Below are positions 8,590 to 17,678 of a stretch of DNA of 64,000 nt, piece by piece (within the stretch, counting starts at the first letter, position 1; every line of letters starts with the position of its first letter). The stretch comes from Paludisphaera borealis (GTDB taxonomy: Bacteria > Planctomycetota > Planctomycetia > Isosphaerales > Isosphaeraceae): the NCBI RefSeq assembly GCF_001956985.1, contig NZ_CP019082.1, positions 3,348,001 through 3,412,000 of the forward strand, in the 5' to 3' direction. The translations under genes were made by a program, and so were the position numbers. A model generated the notes under the pieces. The model was not told where the DNA came from. It saw only the letters and a list, made by a program, of their open reading frames with translations, and searched no databases.

Positions 8590-9304
8590 CCTCGGCGGGC
8601 AGACCGTTCGAGACCTCGGACGAAGCGGGCGAGCCGTTCGGGCCGCCCACGAGCTGGCCGTCCTGGATCTCGAGGACCAGGTCGTGCGGGTTGATGAACC
8701 GGCGGTCGTGAGTGACGACCACGAGGGTCGTGTGGTAGGCCTCCTGGAGCGACCGCAGGATCTTGTAGATCTCGTCGCCGGTCTTGCTGTCGAGTTCGCC
8801 GGTCGGCTCGTCGGCCAGCACCACCAGCGGCTTCTTGACGAGCGCCCGGGCGATGGCCACGCGCTGCTGTTCGCCGCCGGAGAGCTGGTACGGGCGATGG
8901 TCGAGGCGGTCGCCGAGGCCGACCCGGGTGAGCAGCTCAGCGGCGTCGGCTCGCTGCTGGGCCGTCACCCCGCGCGGGAGGAACGGGATCAGGACGTTCT
9001 CGACGGCGGTCAGGTTGTTGATCAGGTTGAACGACTGAAAGATGAAGCCGATCTTCTCGCGACGGTAGACGTTCTGGGCCGCTTCCGACATGGCGACGAG
9101 GTTTTCGCCGTCGACGAAGATCTCGCCCTGGGTCGGCCGGTCGACCGCGCCCAGCATGTAAAGCAACGTGCTCTTGCCCGAGCCGCTCGGTCCGACGATG
9201 AAGGCGAACCGGCCGCGATCGATGTGGCAATGGATGCCGCGGAGGGCGTCGACCGTGCGCGTTCCGCTCTTGTACGACTTCCAAGCGTTCACCACGTCGA
9301 TCAT
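8573..9304 (-). CDS. ABC transporter ATP-binding protein (LolD/MacB-type)
   Basis: A 243-residue ATPase with Walker [10 protein letters not shown] (residues 38-46), signature LSGGEQQ (141-147), Walker [11 protein letters not shown] (161 onward) and the H-loop VVTHD. The [12 protein letters not shown] sequence and small size are typical of the LolD/MacB/FtsE group, which power FtsX-like permeases. The permease gene lies 40 bases upstream on the same strand, so the two form an operon and a probable complete exporter half-pair. The last 20 residues ([19 protein letters not shown]) are a low-complexity tail. The gene overlaps the 3' end of the convergent oxidoreductase gene. Confidence 0.95.
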   Translation of the reverse strand: MIDVVNAWKSYKSGTRTVDALRGIHCHIDRGRFAFIVGPSGSGKSTLLYMLGAVDRPTQGEIFVDGENLVAMSEAAQNVYRREKIGFIFQSFNLINNLTAVENVLIPFLPRGVTAQQRADAAELLTRVGLGDRLDHRPYQLSGGEQQRVAIARALVKKPLVVLADEPTGELDSKTGDEIYKILRSLQEAYHTTLVVVTHDRRFINPHDLVLEIQDGQLVGGPNGSPASSEVSNGLPAEVRAAE

Positions 9305-9344
9305 CGGCCGACCTCGGGAAAGCAGTCAGATGCGCATCGTTCCA

Positions 9345-10565
9345 TCAGTGAGAACCCAGGCGGATGGCTTCCATGGGGACCATCCGCGCGGCGCGCCAGG
9401 CGGGGTAGAGCCCTCCCAGCGTGCCCATCACGATCGACAGTCCGACGCCCAGGGCGAGCGAGTACGGCGTGATCCCCAACCGCAGGCCGCCGTTGATGAA
9501 CTGGTTCGCCAGCGAGGTCCCCGCCAGGGCCAGGATGCAACCAACCACGCCGGACAGCAAACCGAGAAAGGCGCTCTCAAGCGTGACCAGGCTGAGGATG
9601 TTGGTCTGCGACCAGCCGTTGGTGCGGAGCACGCCGAATTCGACGAACCGCTCGGTGGTGCTCATGAGCATGGTGTTGACGATCCCCACGATCCCCACCA
9701 GCAGGGCGAGGCTCACGGTCATCATCAGGAGCTTGTCGACCTCTCCCATCAGCGAGCCGAAGTCGGCCTGGACCTCGTTCATGCTCCGGGCGTCGACGCC
9801 CGGCTCGTCGCGCTCGATCGTCTGGCAGAGGGCCTCGTAGCCGGGAGGGTTGTCGGCCTCGACGTACATGCTCGATACCAGCTCGGCGGGCATCTTGAGA
9901 ATCTTGCGGGCCGACTCGATGTCCATCACGACGACGACGTCCAGAAGCAGCGAGCCGGTATCGTAGATGCCGACGATGTTGAACACGGTCTCGGAGATCT
10001 TGAGGGTGCCGCCGACCTGCCGGGGCTTGCCCTCCGCGTCGGGGAAGTTCTTGGCGATCTTGCGGCTGATGACGATGTTCGTGGAGCCCCGGTCGCGGTC
10101 GTCGAGGAACCGCCCCTCGCCGTGCTCGCGGACCGACCGAGGGAACACGGCGCTCTTGAGGTTCTTGTGGGCGGGGATGTCCTGCCCCGAGATCACCGTC
10201 TGATCCCAGAGCGCGCCCGGGCCCTTCTTCGACATCAAGCCGCCGACGCTTCGCGCCAGCAGGCCCTGACCTTCGACGTTGGGGGCGAGGCCCCAGACTT
10301 CCGGAGCGACGGAGCGGACGCCGGGAATCTTGCGAATCCGGGCGGCCAGGTCGGCGGGGAGCGTGCTGAAGACGGGGCTCGGCGCGTTCTCGCGGATCAC
10401 CATCACGCCTTCGATCTGGCTGAGGGTGTCGCCGACCATGTTGCGAAGGCCGTTGGAGAGGCTGAAGAGGCCGAGCACGCCGAGGATCGGGATCGACAAG
10501 CCGATGAGGGCCAGAAGCGTCCGCATGGGGCGGGTCAGCAGATTTCGCCAGGCGAAAATTCCCAT
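9345..10565 (-). CDS. ABC transporter permease (FtsX/MacB family)
   Basis: A 406-residue permease with the MacB/FtsX layout: an N-terminal membrane segment (about residues 16-38), a large periplasmic domain (about 45-280) and three C-terminal membrane segments (about 285-400) ending YPAWRAARMVPMEAIRLGSH, a conserved tail of the family. It pairs with the ATPase gene immediately downstream. Such transporters export lipoproteins, peptides or drugs, or drive envelope processes mechanically; the cargo cannot be told from sequence. No membrane fusion protein gene is adjacent. Confidence 0.93.
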   Translation of the reverse strand: MGIFAWRNLLTRPMRTLLALIGLSIPILGVLGLFSLSNGLRNMVGDTLSQIEGVMVIRENAPSPVFSTLPADLAARIRKIPGVRSVAPEVWGLAPNVEGQGLLARSVGGLMSKKGPGALWDQTVISGQDIPAHKNLKSAVFPRSVREHGEGRFLDDRDRGSTNIVISRKIAKNFPDAEGKPRQVGGTLKISETVFNIVGIYDTGSLLLDVVVVMDIESARKILKMPAELVSSMYVEADNPPGYEALCQTIERDEPGVDARSMNEVQADFGSLMGEVDKLLMMTVSLALLVGIVGIVNTMLMSTTERFVEFGVLRTNGWSQTNILSLVTLESAFLGLLSGVVGCILALAGTSLANQFINGGLRLGITPYSLALGVGLSIVMGTLGGLYPAWRAARMVPMEAIRLGSH

Positions 10566-10707
10566 CAGTTCATCGATCCTGAGTCCAACCGACGGCCCGA
10601 CCGCCGCAACGGCGGCCTCAATGGGCCTGGAACGGGCCGCCGCGCCGGAGAGCGTTCTCTCGCGGAGCGGCGGACCGGTTCTTAATCGTCAGAGTCGGCC
10701 GGTGTGG

Positions 10708-13700
10708 TCACTCGGCGCCTGACTCGTGAGCCGGCGAGGTCGCGTCGGGCTTGGGCTGCTCGGCGGGCGAAGAGTGGCGTTCGGCACCCGGCTCCGAACC
10801 GGCGGGAGCGTCCGGCTCGTCCACGCGGGTTTCCCAAAGCTGCTTGAGCTGACCGAAGGTCCGCAACGGCACGCTGCCCGCGATCGCGTCCTTCGAGAGC
10901 GGCGGCGGGGGAGGCGCGGGACGAGCGGGCCGCGGCGCGGGGGCGGGGCCGCGATCAGCTCCCGGTCCCGGCCTGCCGGGACCGAATCGACCGCCGCCGG
11001 AGCCGTACGAACCGCCGCGCGGTCCGCCCCGACCCTGGCCGGGACCGCCGCCGGGACGACCGCCGCCGGAACCGCCCTGAGGCCGTCCCTCGCCGCGACC
11101 GGGCCCCGGACCGCCTGAAGGTGCCGGGCGATCGCGATCGAAACGCCGGGGGGCGCCCTCGCCGGGCGTGGGGGAGGGCACGACGCCGACCGGAGGCGAC
11201 GTCAGGGCCGAGCCGCTGGGCCGGGGCCCTCGGCCACGTCGGCCTTCGCCTTGCCCTTGCGGCTGGCCTTCACCGCGACGGCCAGGTCCGCCGCCAGGTC
11301 CGCCGCCACCCGCCCCGCGATGGCGTTCGGTGCCGGGCTTGACCATCGTCAGCGAGACCCGCTTCCGATCCTGGTCGACCGACATGACCCAGACGGTCAC
11401 CACGTCGCCGACGCTCACCACGTCGTGCGGGCTCTTGATGTAGCGGTTGGCGAGCTGGCTGATATGGACCAGCCCCGAATCCTTGAGGCCGATGTCGACG
11501 AACGCGCCGAAGTCGACCACGTTCAGGACCGTCCCCTTCAGCTCCATCCCAGCGGCCAGGTCTTCGAGCTTGAGGATGCCCTTCTTGAAGATCGGCTTGG
11601 GGAGGTCGTCGCGGGGGTCGCGCTCGGGACGGCCGAGGGCCTCGATGATGTCGCGGAGCGTGAACTCGCCGATCTCGAGGTCCTTCGAGATCTGCGCCAC
11701 GTCGGCTTCGGCCAGCTTGGTCCGAAGCTCGGGAAGCTTCTCCTTGTCGCGGACGACCTCGGGCTCATAGCCGAAGGTCTGCAAGAGCCGGGTCGCGGCC
11801 TCGTAACTTTCGGGGTGGACCCACGTCCGGTCGAGCGGGTGAGGGCCCTCGCCGATCTTGAGGAAGCCGGCCGCCTGGGTGAAGGTGGCCGCGCCGACCC
11901 CCTCGACCTCGATCAGCTCGTCGCGGGTGGCGAACGCGCCTTTCTCCTTGCGACGGTCGGCGATCCGCCGGGCCGTCAACTGGTTAAGGCCCGACACGTA
12001 CCGGAGCAGGGGGACGCTGGCGGTGTTGAGGTCGACGCCGACGAAGTTCACGCAGCTCGAAATCACCGCGTCGAGCGAATCCTTGAGCTGCTTGGGGCTG
12101 ACGTCGTGCTGATAAAGCCCGACGCCGATGTTCTGAGGCTCGATCTTGACCAGCTCGGAAAGCGGGTCCTGAAGCCTCCGACCGATCGAGATCGCGCTGC
12201 GGAGCGTGGCGTCGAAGTCGGGCAACTCCTCGCGTCCGATCGGGCTGGCCGAGTAAACGCTGGCGCCAGCCTCGTTGACGATCACGTAGGCGAGCTGCGC
12301 CAGGACGGGATCGGCTGAGTGGGGTGCCGGCGGAGTCTGCGGTGGCGGGGTCGATTGAGACGACCGAGACCGCGATCCCCGTGATCGTCCCTCGCCACGG
12401 CCTCGGCGCGACTCTTTGGCGGGTGTCGGCGCAGCGGCGGCTTCCCCGCCCTCCGTCGCCGGGGTATCGCCGCTCGCTTGGGAAGGCGCTTCGAGGGCGG
12501 GTTCGGCGGCCGGCGCTTCAAGAGCCGGTTCGGCCGCGGGCGCCTCAAGGGCCGGCTCGGCGGGCGCTTCGACGCGGACCGCGTGAGCATGAGACTCGGC
12601 GGCCGGCGGCGGGGCGTCGTGCCCGGCTTCTTCCGTCGGGTGCGCCTGGTGGTTGGTCGACGGCGATTCCGCGGAGGCGGTCTCGGTCTCGGCGCTGGAT
12701 TCGGACGAGGCCGAGTCGGGGGCGCCGCCGGAGATCGGCGGCAGATCCTCGATCGGTTGCTCGTGAGCCGGCTCGGGCTCGACCGCGTCGGCGTGCGGAT
12801 GCGCCTGGTGCTCGGAGACGTCCGGCGCGACGACCGCTTCCGCTTCGGGCGTTTCGATCGCGACGGCCGGTTCGGCGGGGGCCGTCACGGTCGCGGTCGC
12901 AGCGGCAGCTTCGGCGGCGGCGCGGGCCTCGGGGTTCTGACTGAACTCGACCCCTTCGGCGATGATCTCGGCGACCATCTCCTCGGTCTCGCGGCAGGCG
13001 GTGCCGTTGCCGATGGCGACGACGCCGACGTTGTACTTGCCGACGAGGTCCTTGATGAACAGCTTCGCCTCGGAGCGACGGCCCTGGGGGGCGTGCGGGT
13101 AGACGATCGCCTGGTCGAGCAGGTTGCCGTTGGGATCGAGAACCGCAAGCTTGCAGCCCGACCGAAGGCCTGGATCGATGGCCAGGACGACCTGCTTGGG
13201 GATCGGAGGCTGAAGCAGCAGGCTGCGGAGGTTGCGGGCGAAGACGTCGACCGCGTGCTTCTCAGCGGCTTCGGTCAGGTCGCGGCGCACCTCGCGCTCC
13301 ATGCTCGGCAGGATCAGCCGGTCGAGCGAGTCGAGGGCGGCGGCGTGGAAGATCTCGCCCTGGGGATGGGCGTCAAGCGGGAGCTGACCCATGAAGGCGG
13401 CCTCGAGATCCGGCCGGGGGACTTCCAGCTTGACCTTGAGCGGGCCTTCCTTGTCGCCTCGGTTGATGGCGAGCACGCGGTGGGGAGGGACCTGCGCAAG
13501 CGGCTCGGAGTAGTCGAAGTAGTCGCGGTACTCGAGCCCTTGGCCCTCGGGGACCTCGCCCTTGGTCGTGACGACCTTGCCGGTCTTCCAGACGGTCTTG
13601 CGGACGGCGTCGCGCACCGAAGCCATCTCGCTGATGGCCTCGGCGAGGATGTAGCCGACCCCTTCGAGGACCTTCTCGGCCGTCTCGAGACCCTTCTCGG

Positions 13701-14154
13701 CGTCGATGAACTCTTGGGCCGCGGCCGTCAAATCGGTCAGCGTCTCGTCGCGGTTCCAGACCCGCAGCGCCAGGGGTTCGAGCCCCTTCTCGCGGGCCTC
13801 GGACGCCTTGGTCCGCTTTTTCGGCTTGAACGGCAGGTAGAGGTCTTCGAGCCGCTTGAGACTCTCGGCCGCCCGGATCGCCGCGGCGAGTTCCGGATCG
13901 AGCTTCTCTTGCTTCTCGATCGCCTTGAGGATCGTTTCCTTACGCTCGGCGAGCTCGCGCAGTCGCTGTACACGAAGTTGGATCTCGCGGATCACGACCT
14001 CGTTCAGATTTCCGGTCCGCTCTTTGCGGTAGCGCGTAATGAAGGGGACGGTGTTGCCTTCGTCCAGTAACTGGACGACGCTTTCCACCTGAACGCGCCG
14101 GATCTGCAGGTCTTGCGCGATTCGGCCCAGGTCGACCTGAATCGGGTTGTCCAT
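10708..14154 (-). CDS. tex: Tex-family RNA-binding transcription accessory protein with a long acidic insertion and RGG-like tail
   Basis: Tex core: N-terminal helical domain (VQLLDEGNTVPFITRYRKER), YqgF/RNase H-like domain beginning VVLAIDPGLRSGCKLAVLDP, helix-hairpin-helix region (DLNTASVPLLRYVSGL) and S1 domain (GAFVDIGLKDSGLVHISQL). I prefer ATG 14154 over the upstream GTG 14172 because AGAGG lies just before it and Tex proteins begin close to this point. The protein is about 1148 residues, against about 770-780 for ordinary Tex. The excess comes from roughly 210 Ala/Glu/Pro-rich residues inserted within the YqgF domain between GNGTACRETEE and VNEAGASVYSASP, and a Gly/Arg/Pro-rich tail of about 250 residues after S1. 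Tex acts on RNA and transcription complexes in the cytoplasm. Confidence 0.92.
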   Translation of the reverse strand: MDNPIQVDLGRIAQDLQIRRVQVESVVQLLDEGNTVPFITRYRKERTGNLNEVVIREIQLRVQRLRELAERKETILKAIEKQEKLDPELAAAIRAAESLKRLEDLYLPFKPKKRTKASEAREKGLEPLALRVWNRDETLTDLTAAAQEFIDAEKGLETAEKVLEGVGYILAEAISEMASVRDAVRKTVWKTGKVVTTKGEVPEGQGLEYRDYFDYSEPLAQVPPHRVLAINRGDKEGPLKVKLEVPRPDLEAAFMGQLPLDAHPQGEIFHAAALDSLDRLILPSMEREVRRDLTEAAEKHAVDVFARNLRSLLLQPPIPKQVVLAIDPGLRSGCKLAVLDPNGNLLDQAIVYPHAPQGRRSEAKLFIKDLVGKYNVGVVAIGNGTACRETEEMVAEIIAEGVEFSQNPEARAAAEAAAATATVTAPAEPAVAIETPEAEAVVAPDVSEHQAHPHADAVEPEPAHEQPIEDLPPISGGAPDSASSESSAETETASAESPSTNHQAHPTEEAGHDAPPPAAESHAHAVRVEAPAEPALEAPAAEPALEAPAAEPALEAPSQASGDTPATEGGEAAAAPTPAKESRRGRGEGRSRGSRSRSSQSTPPPQTPPAPHSADPVLAQLAYVIVNEAGASVYSASPIGREELPDFDATLRSAISIGRRLQDPLSELVKIEPQNIGVGLYQHDVSPKQLKDSLDAVISSCVNFVGVDLNTASVPLLRYVSGLNQLTARRIADRRKEKGAFATRDELIEVEGVGAATFTQAAGFLKIGEGPHPLDRTWVHPESYEAATRLLQTFGYEPEVVRDKEKLPELRTKLAEADVAQISKDLEIGEFTLRDIIEALGRPERDPRDDLPKPIFKKGILKLEDLAAGMELKGTVLNVVDFGAFVDIGLKDSGLVHISQLANRYIKSPHDVVSVGDVVTVWVMSVDQDRKRVSLTMVKPGTERHRGAGGGGPGGGPGRRGEGQPQGQGEGRRGRGPRPSGSALTSPPVGVVPSPTPGEGAPRRFDRDRPAPSGGPGPGRGEGRPQGGSGGGRPGGGPGQGRGGPRGGSYGSGGGRFGPGRPGPGADRGPAPAPRPARPAPPPPPLSKDAIAGSVPLRTFGQLKQLWETRVDEPDAPAGSEPGAERHSSPAEQPKPDATSPAHESGAE
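12310..12950 (-). repeat. Low-complexity acidic insertion in tex, with internal 27-base-type repeats
   Basis: This stretch encodes about 213 Ala, Glu, Pro and His-rich residues, including three copies of an ALEAPAAEP unit near 12490-12560. It interrupts the YqgF domain of the Tex protein at a surface loop position, with conserved Tex sequence on both sides. Confidence 0.8.
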
Positions 14155-14505
14155 GGAGCCTCTACTCTGCACCAGGTGTGACGACGACGGCGAGAAGGCG
14201 GGTTCCCTCAGCCGACTGGCTGGATCTCCGCCTCAAAAGACGGCTCGCGGTTCTATCAGAGCGCACGAAAACGCCTAGCCTTATAACAAGTTTGGACACC
14301 TTAAATGATCGATGTCGGCTTGTCAAGAACCCGGCCAGACGGAATCGCTCGCTCGCGTCTCCTCGGCGTCGAATCGTGGGAAGGAACGGGGGGGAATCGG
14401 TGAATCACATACGAGACTGAGGCGCGGGCGAGCCGAGGGGGGGAACCTCGTCGGCGACGCCCGCGCGCGGCGGAACCGGCGACGGTCGCGAACGACGCGA
14501 GGCCG
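14155..14505. other. Intergenic region upstream of tex
   Basis: About 350 bases between tex and the next minus-strand gene. No gene is seen. It holds an AT-rich patch and a candidate minus-strand promoter. Confidence 0.5.
14298..14326 (-). promoter_or_regulatory. Possible tex promoter
   Basis: On the minus strand a perfect TTGACA (14326-14321) is followed after 17 bases by TAAGGT (14303-14298), a poor -10 element. It lies about 145 bases upstream of the tex start. Confidence 0.35.
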
Positions 14506-15090
14506 TCAGCCGCCCTTGTTCCAGTTGAAGTAGAACGGGTATGGGAACGGACCGGGGCCCGGCACGCCGGGATCGAGGTCGTAGATCGGCACGTAGGTGC
14601 CTTCCTGGTAGTACGACCCCACCGGCTTGAACGGGTGGAGGACCCCCTGGACGAAGCGGAGCGAGCGGTTCCCGGGGCGGCACGAGGCGTCGATCTTGCT
14701 CTCGCCGGGGTTGCCGTAGAAGAACGGGTAGACGCTCTCGGTGCATTTGGCTTTCCAGCCCATGCCGTAGAGCCCCTGGTCCTTGACGCCGTCGACGTGC
14801 TTCACCAGCCCGCGGTCGGCGTACCGCGTGCCGTAGAAGTTGTCCCGATGCGGGTCGGGCGGGAGCCGGCCGGGGATGTCGGCGAACCGCATCAAGAGCC
14901 CGCTGCGCTCATGCACGTCGGGGACGCGCGGCTGCGGGGCCTGGGCCCTCGCGGTCGACCCAGCGAGCGCGACGGCCAGCAGGGCGAGCAGGCCGAGGCC
15001 CGGGGCGGTCGCCCTCGCGGTCCGGCGCCGAGAGCGGGAATCGGACGGAGCGGTCCGAACGCGCGGCGAGTCGAGGAGTAACCCTGGCAT
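14506..15090 (-). CDS. Secreted hypothetical protein
   Basis: 194 residues. An Arg-rich N-terminus is followed by a hydrophobic stretch (GLGLLALLAVALAGSTARAQA), which reads as a signal peptide with cleavage after ARA. The mature 145 residues are rich in Tyr, Pro and Gly (HRDNFYGTRYADRGLVKHVD, VGSYYQEGTYVPIYDLDPG) and contain two cysteines (KCTESVYP and SCRPGNRS) that could form a disulphide. No family is recognised. The next genes upstream on this strand also encode secreted proteins, but spacing gives no clear operon. The true start could be internal, as the Arg-rich lead is long for a signal peptide. Confidence 0.7.
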   Translation of the reverse strand: MPGLLLDSPRVRTAPSDSRSRRRTARATAPGLGLLALLAVALAGSTARAQAPQPRVPDVHERSGLLMRFADIPGRLPPDPHRDNFYGTRYADRGLVKHVDGVKDQGLYGMGWKAKCTESVYPFFYGNPGESKIDASCRPGNRSLRFVQGVLHPFKPVGSYYQEGTYVPIYDLDPGVPGPGPFPYPFYFNWNKGG

Positions 15091-15220
15091 GTCTTCCTCT
15101 CCACAAACGGTTTCGCCCGGACGTCCTGTCCGGACTGGGGCTTGGTCGGACTCGACGAAGGCCCGGCGCGGGTCGCGCCGGGCCTGGTCGAATTGTTACG
15201 GCTGCGATTCTCCGGGATCG

Positions 15221-16276
15221 TCAAGGAGCGTCGGGGCTCATCGGAGGGAACGCGAAGAAATCGCGAGGCGAACGGGTCGTCACGATGTAGGGAACGTATC
15301 CGGGCGTGAGCGGAACCGGGCCGCCGGGGCCCACGAAGTAGTCGAACTTCTGCTTGTGAAGCAGGCCCATCGGGGATTTCAGCAGGCCGTGGAGCTTGCT
15401 TCCGAGCCCCTGGAGGCAGTTCTTGCATCCCGCTCCGCCGCAGTTCGGGCAGCCGCCGCCGTGGCCGAAGCCCGACAGGAGACCGCAGCCGCCGCACGAG
15501 CCGCACAGGCCCTTGAGCCCATGACCCGCGCCTTGGCATCCCGAGCACGGGTCGCCGATTCCCGCACCGCCGCAAGGGCCGCAGCCGTTACCGCCGCAGA
15601 GGCGGCAGCGGAGCTTGTTCGCCAGCCCGCCGAGGTGCGAGTGAAGACCGCCGAGCCCGCATCCCGTCTGACCACAGGCAACCTGGGCGGTGGGCTGCAC
15701 GACGGCTTGTCCGGTCGGAAGAGCCTGGCTGGTCGCAGCCACTCCGGCGGGGTGGTAGGGCCCGTAGCTCTTGGCGTGGCCGACGACGGGTCCGGCCGCG
15801 ACCGCGCCGTAGCCGCCGTGACCGTGGCCCGCCAGGCCGGTTCCCAGTCCCGAGCCGTGCTTGAAGAGGCCCAGGCCCGAGCAGAACCCGCAGCCGGCGC
15901 CGCTTCCGCCGTGTCCGAGGCCGGAATGACTACCAAGTCCACCTCCATCGCCGTGCCCGCAACCGTCGCCGCAGCCCGCGCCGTGGCCGAGTCCGTGAAG
16001 CTTGCCGCCCAGGTGCGAGGCCGCACCCGCCAGCGAGCCCTTAACATGCCCGACGCCCTTGGCCGCCTGGCCGAGGGGGTCCTTGGCGTAGTGTCCATAA
16101 GGAACCGGGGGGGCGAAGTATTCGCCGCCGGTGTTGAAGTCGTACGCCGGAACCTCTCCGGGAAGCGTGGAATGCAACCGCCAGCCGTCAGCCTTTGCGG
16201 GCGCACTCAGGCTCATCCCGAGCCCCGCGGCCACACACAAGACGAACGCGGTCTCTCGCCGTTTTCCGAAACGCAT
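15221..16276 (-). CDS. Secreted Gly/Cys/His-rich protein with CxxCxG repeats
   Basis: The frame is open to 16495, but ATG 16276 starts a proper signal peptide (MRFGKRRETAFVLCVAAGLG, cleavage after AKA). The mature protein is extremely rich in Gly and His (roughly residues 75-175), followed by a Cys-rich block (about 215-290) with repeated CxxCxG-type motifs such as CRLCGGNGCGPCGGAG, CSGCQGAG, CGSCGGCG and CPNCGGAGCKNC. These resemble the zinc-binding repeats of DnaJ, yet there is no J domain. The C-terminus (FDYFVGPGGPVPLTPGYVP) is Pro-rich. A metal-binding or disulphide-crosslinked envelope protein is plausible; function is unknown. Confidence 0.78.
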   Translation of the reverse strand: MRFGKRRETAFVLCVAAGLGMSLSAPAKADGWRLHSTLPGEVPAYDFNTGGEYFAPPVPYGHYAKDPLGQAAKGVGHVKGSLAGAASHLGGKLHGLGHGAGCGDGCGHGDGGGLGSHSGLGHGGSGAGCGFCSGLGLFKHGSGLGTGLAGHGHGGYGAVAAGPVVGHAKSYGPYHPAGVAATSQALPTGQAVVQPTAQVACGQTGCGLGGLHSHLGGLANKLRCRLCGGNGCGPCGGAGIGDPCSGCQGAGHGLKGLCGSCGGCGLLSGFGHGGGCPNCGGAGCKNCLQGLGSKLHGLLKSPMGLLHKQKFDYFVGPGGPVPLTPGYVPYIVTTRSPRDFFAFPPMSPDAP

Positions 16277-16554
16277 GGTCAATCCCTTACCTGAGTCGCG
16301 TGAATCCTCCTGAAGTTGTCCGGAAGCAAGCGAGCGGACGACCGATGGCGGCCCTGGGCTTCCTGCGCGGGGGGCGAGCCGACGGTCTCTTGCGGCCATC
16401 TTCTGGCCTTGCCATTGTCCATCGGTAGGGGAGGCCCGCGATCTCGACCGAATCCGAAACTCCCGAGACGCAAAAAGTCCGACCCCCCGGCGCAAGCCAA
16501 GGGATCGGACCAGTTTCGTCAGGCGTCAGATTCGTCGCGAAGGACGGTGATCGG

Positions 16555-17376
16555 TCAACGGCCCTTGTCGTAGACCATCGACGCCGGCAGCTCGGTCACC
16601 GGTCCCGCGCCGTCCTCGTAGGAGATCATGGCGTGCCCCTCGCGGCTCTTGTACGCGTTGGAGTCGCGATGGAGCCGGCGCAGGTCGGGCAGGCCGAGCA
16701 GGTGCGAGATGATCCGGGGACGGCCGCCGACGGGGCCTCCCAGGGCGGTCTGCGCGGGGATCATGCTCGTCGGCATGACCGACGGGTCGCGCTGGCCGGG
16801 GCGGGGGCCGCCGGCCGCCATCGCGTTGAACGGGGTGAGGTTCCCCTGGCTCGACCGCGAGACCCCCACCGGGGCCGGGTCGGGGCCGCCCACCACGGCG
16901 TGGCCGGCGGGCATGCCCGACGCCATCATCTCGCCGCTCGCCACCGCGTGGCCGGCCGGATAGGCGTCGGCCTCGGTGACCGTGACCGGTCCGACGACCA
17001 CGGCGCCCGCCTCACAGGCGGCGCAGCCGGTCGAACCGATCGCTTGATTGCCGTGGTTGTGGCCCTGGTGGACGACCCGGCCCTGGGGCGCGGCCGACGG
17101 CGGGGGCGGAACGTCGACGCCGCTCTCGGCCTTGGCCCGCGCCCGCTGGCACTCGGTGCAGTGCCGCCAGCCGAGCAGGCCCTTGTGATTGTGCTTCGCC
17201 GCGGGGGCCGGGGCGACGGCTTCCATCCCCTGCTGATAACCTTCCGGCGCCTGATTCAGGATGATCGGCGCGGAGGGGGCGTAGCCGCCCGCCTGCTGAG
17301 CGACCGCGCTGGCGGTCAGAGGGGCCGCGAGGGCCATTGCGAGCAGTCCTGGGCCAAACCGTGTCGGGAAACGCAT
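16555..17376 (-). CDS. Secreted hypothetical protein with a HCTECQ motif
   Basis: ATG 17376 is preceded by AAAGGAG at 7 bases and gives a signal peptide (MRFPTRFGPGLLAMALAAPL, cleavage after AVA). The 273-residue protein has LLGWRHCTECQRARAKAE near residue 65, a Cys pair further on (GCAACEAGAVVVGPVTV), and a conserved-looking C-terminus (RRLHRDSNAYKSREGHAMIS). The middle is Pro, Gly and Ala-rich. No domain is recognised. It shares the start context (MRF, signal peptide) and Cys/Gly character with the neighbour at 15221-16276, suggesting related envelope roles. Confidence 0.72.
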   Translation of the reverse strand: MRFPTRFGPGLLAMALAAPLTASAVAQQAGGYAPSAPIILNQAPEGYQQGMEAVAPAPAAKHNHKGLLGWRHCTECQRARAKAESGVDVPPPPSAAPQGRVVHQGHNHGNQAIGSTGCAACEAGAVVVGPVTVTEADAYPAGHAVASGEMMASGMPAGHAVVGGPDPAPVGVSRSSQGNLTPFNAMAAGGPRPGQRDPSVMPTSMIPAQTALGGPVGGRPRIISHLLGLPDLRRLHRDSNAYKSREGHAMISYEDGAGPVTELPASMVYDKGR

Positions 17377-17678
17377 GAGGGAACTCCTTTCCCAAGGTCT
17401 GCGCTCGACGCCGCGTCGAAAATCCTCGCCGCGGCGGTCAAAGCGCCTAACCAGTGCGGTCGAAACCGGGCCGGCCTTCTCTATCCTTCTCGACCTTTTC
17501 GTGCGAGCGGCAGGATTCCACCTCCGCCCGACCGGCATCCCAGGGCCTCCGGCCCGGAGATGGCTTCGGCGCGACGATCGATCAACCGCCCACGCCGGGC
17601 CCTCCCGATACATCCCCTATCATCGGCACATCGCAGCCCAGCCTTTCGGAAAATCCGGACTTTGACGCCGAGAAGGTC
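17377..17678. other. Gene-free stretch
   Basis: About 300 bases between two minus-strand genes. Apart from the ribosome site of the downstream gene I see nothing identifiable here. Confidence 0.4.
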
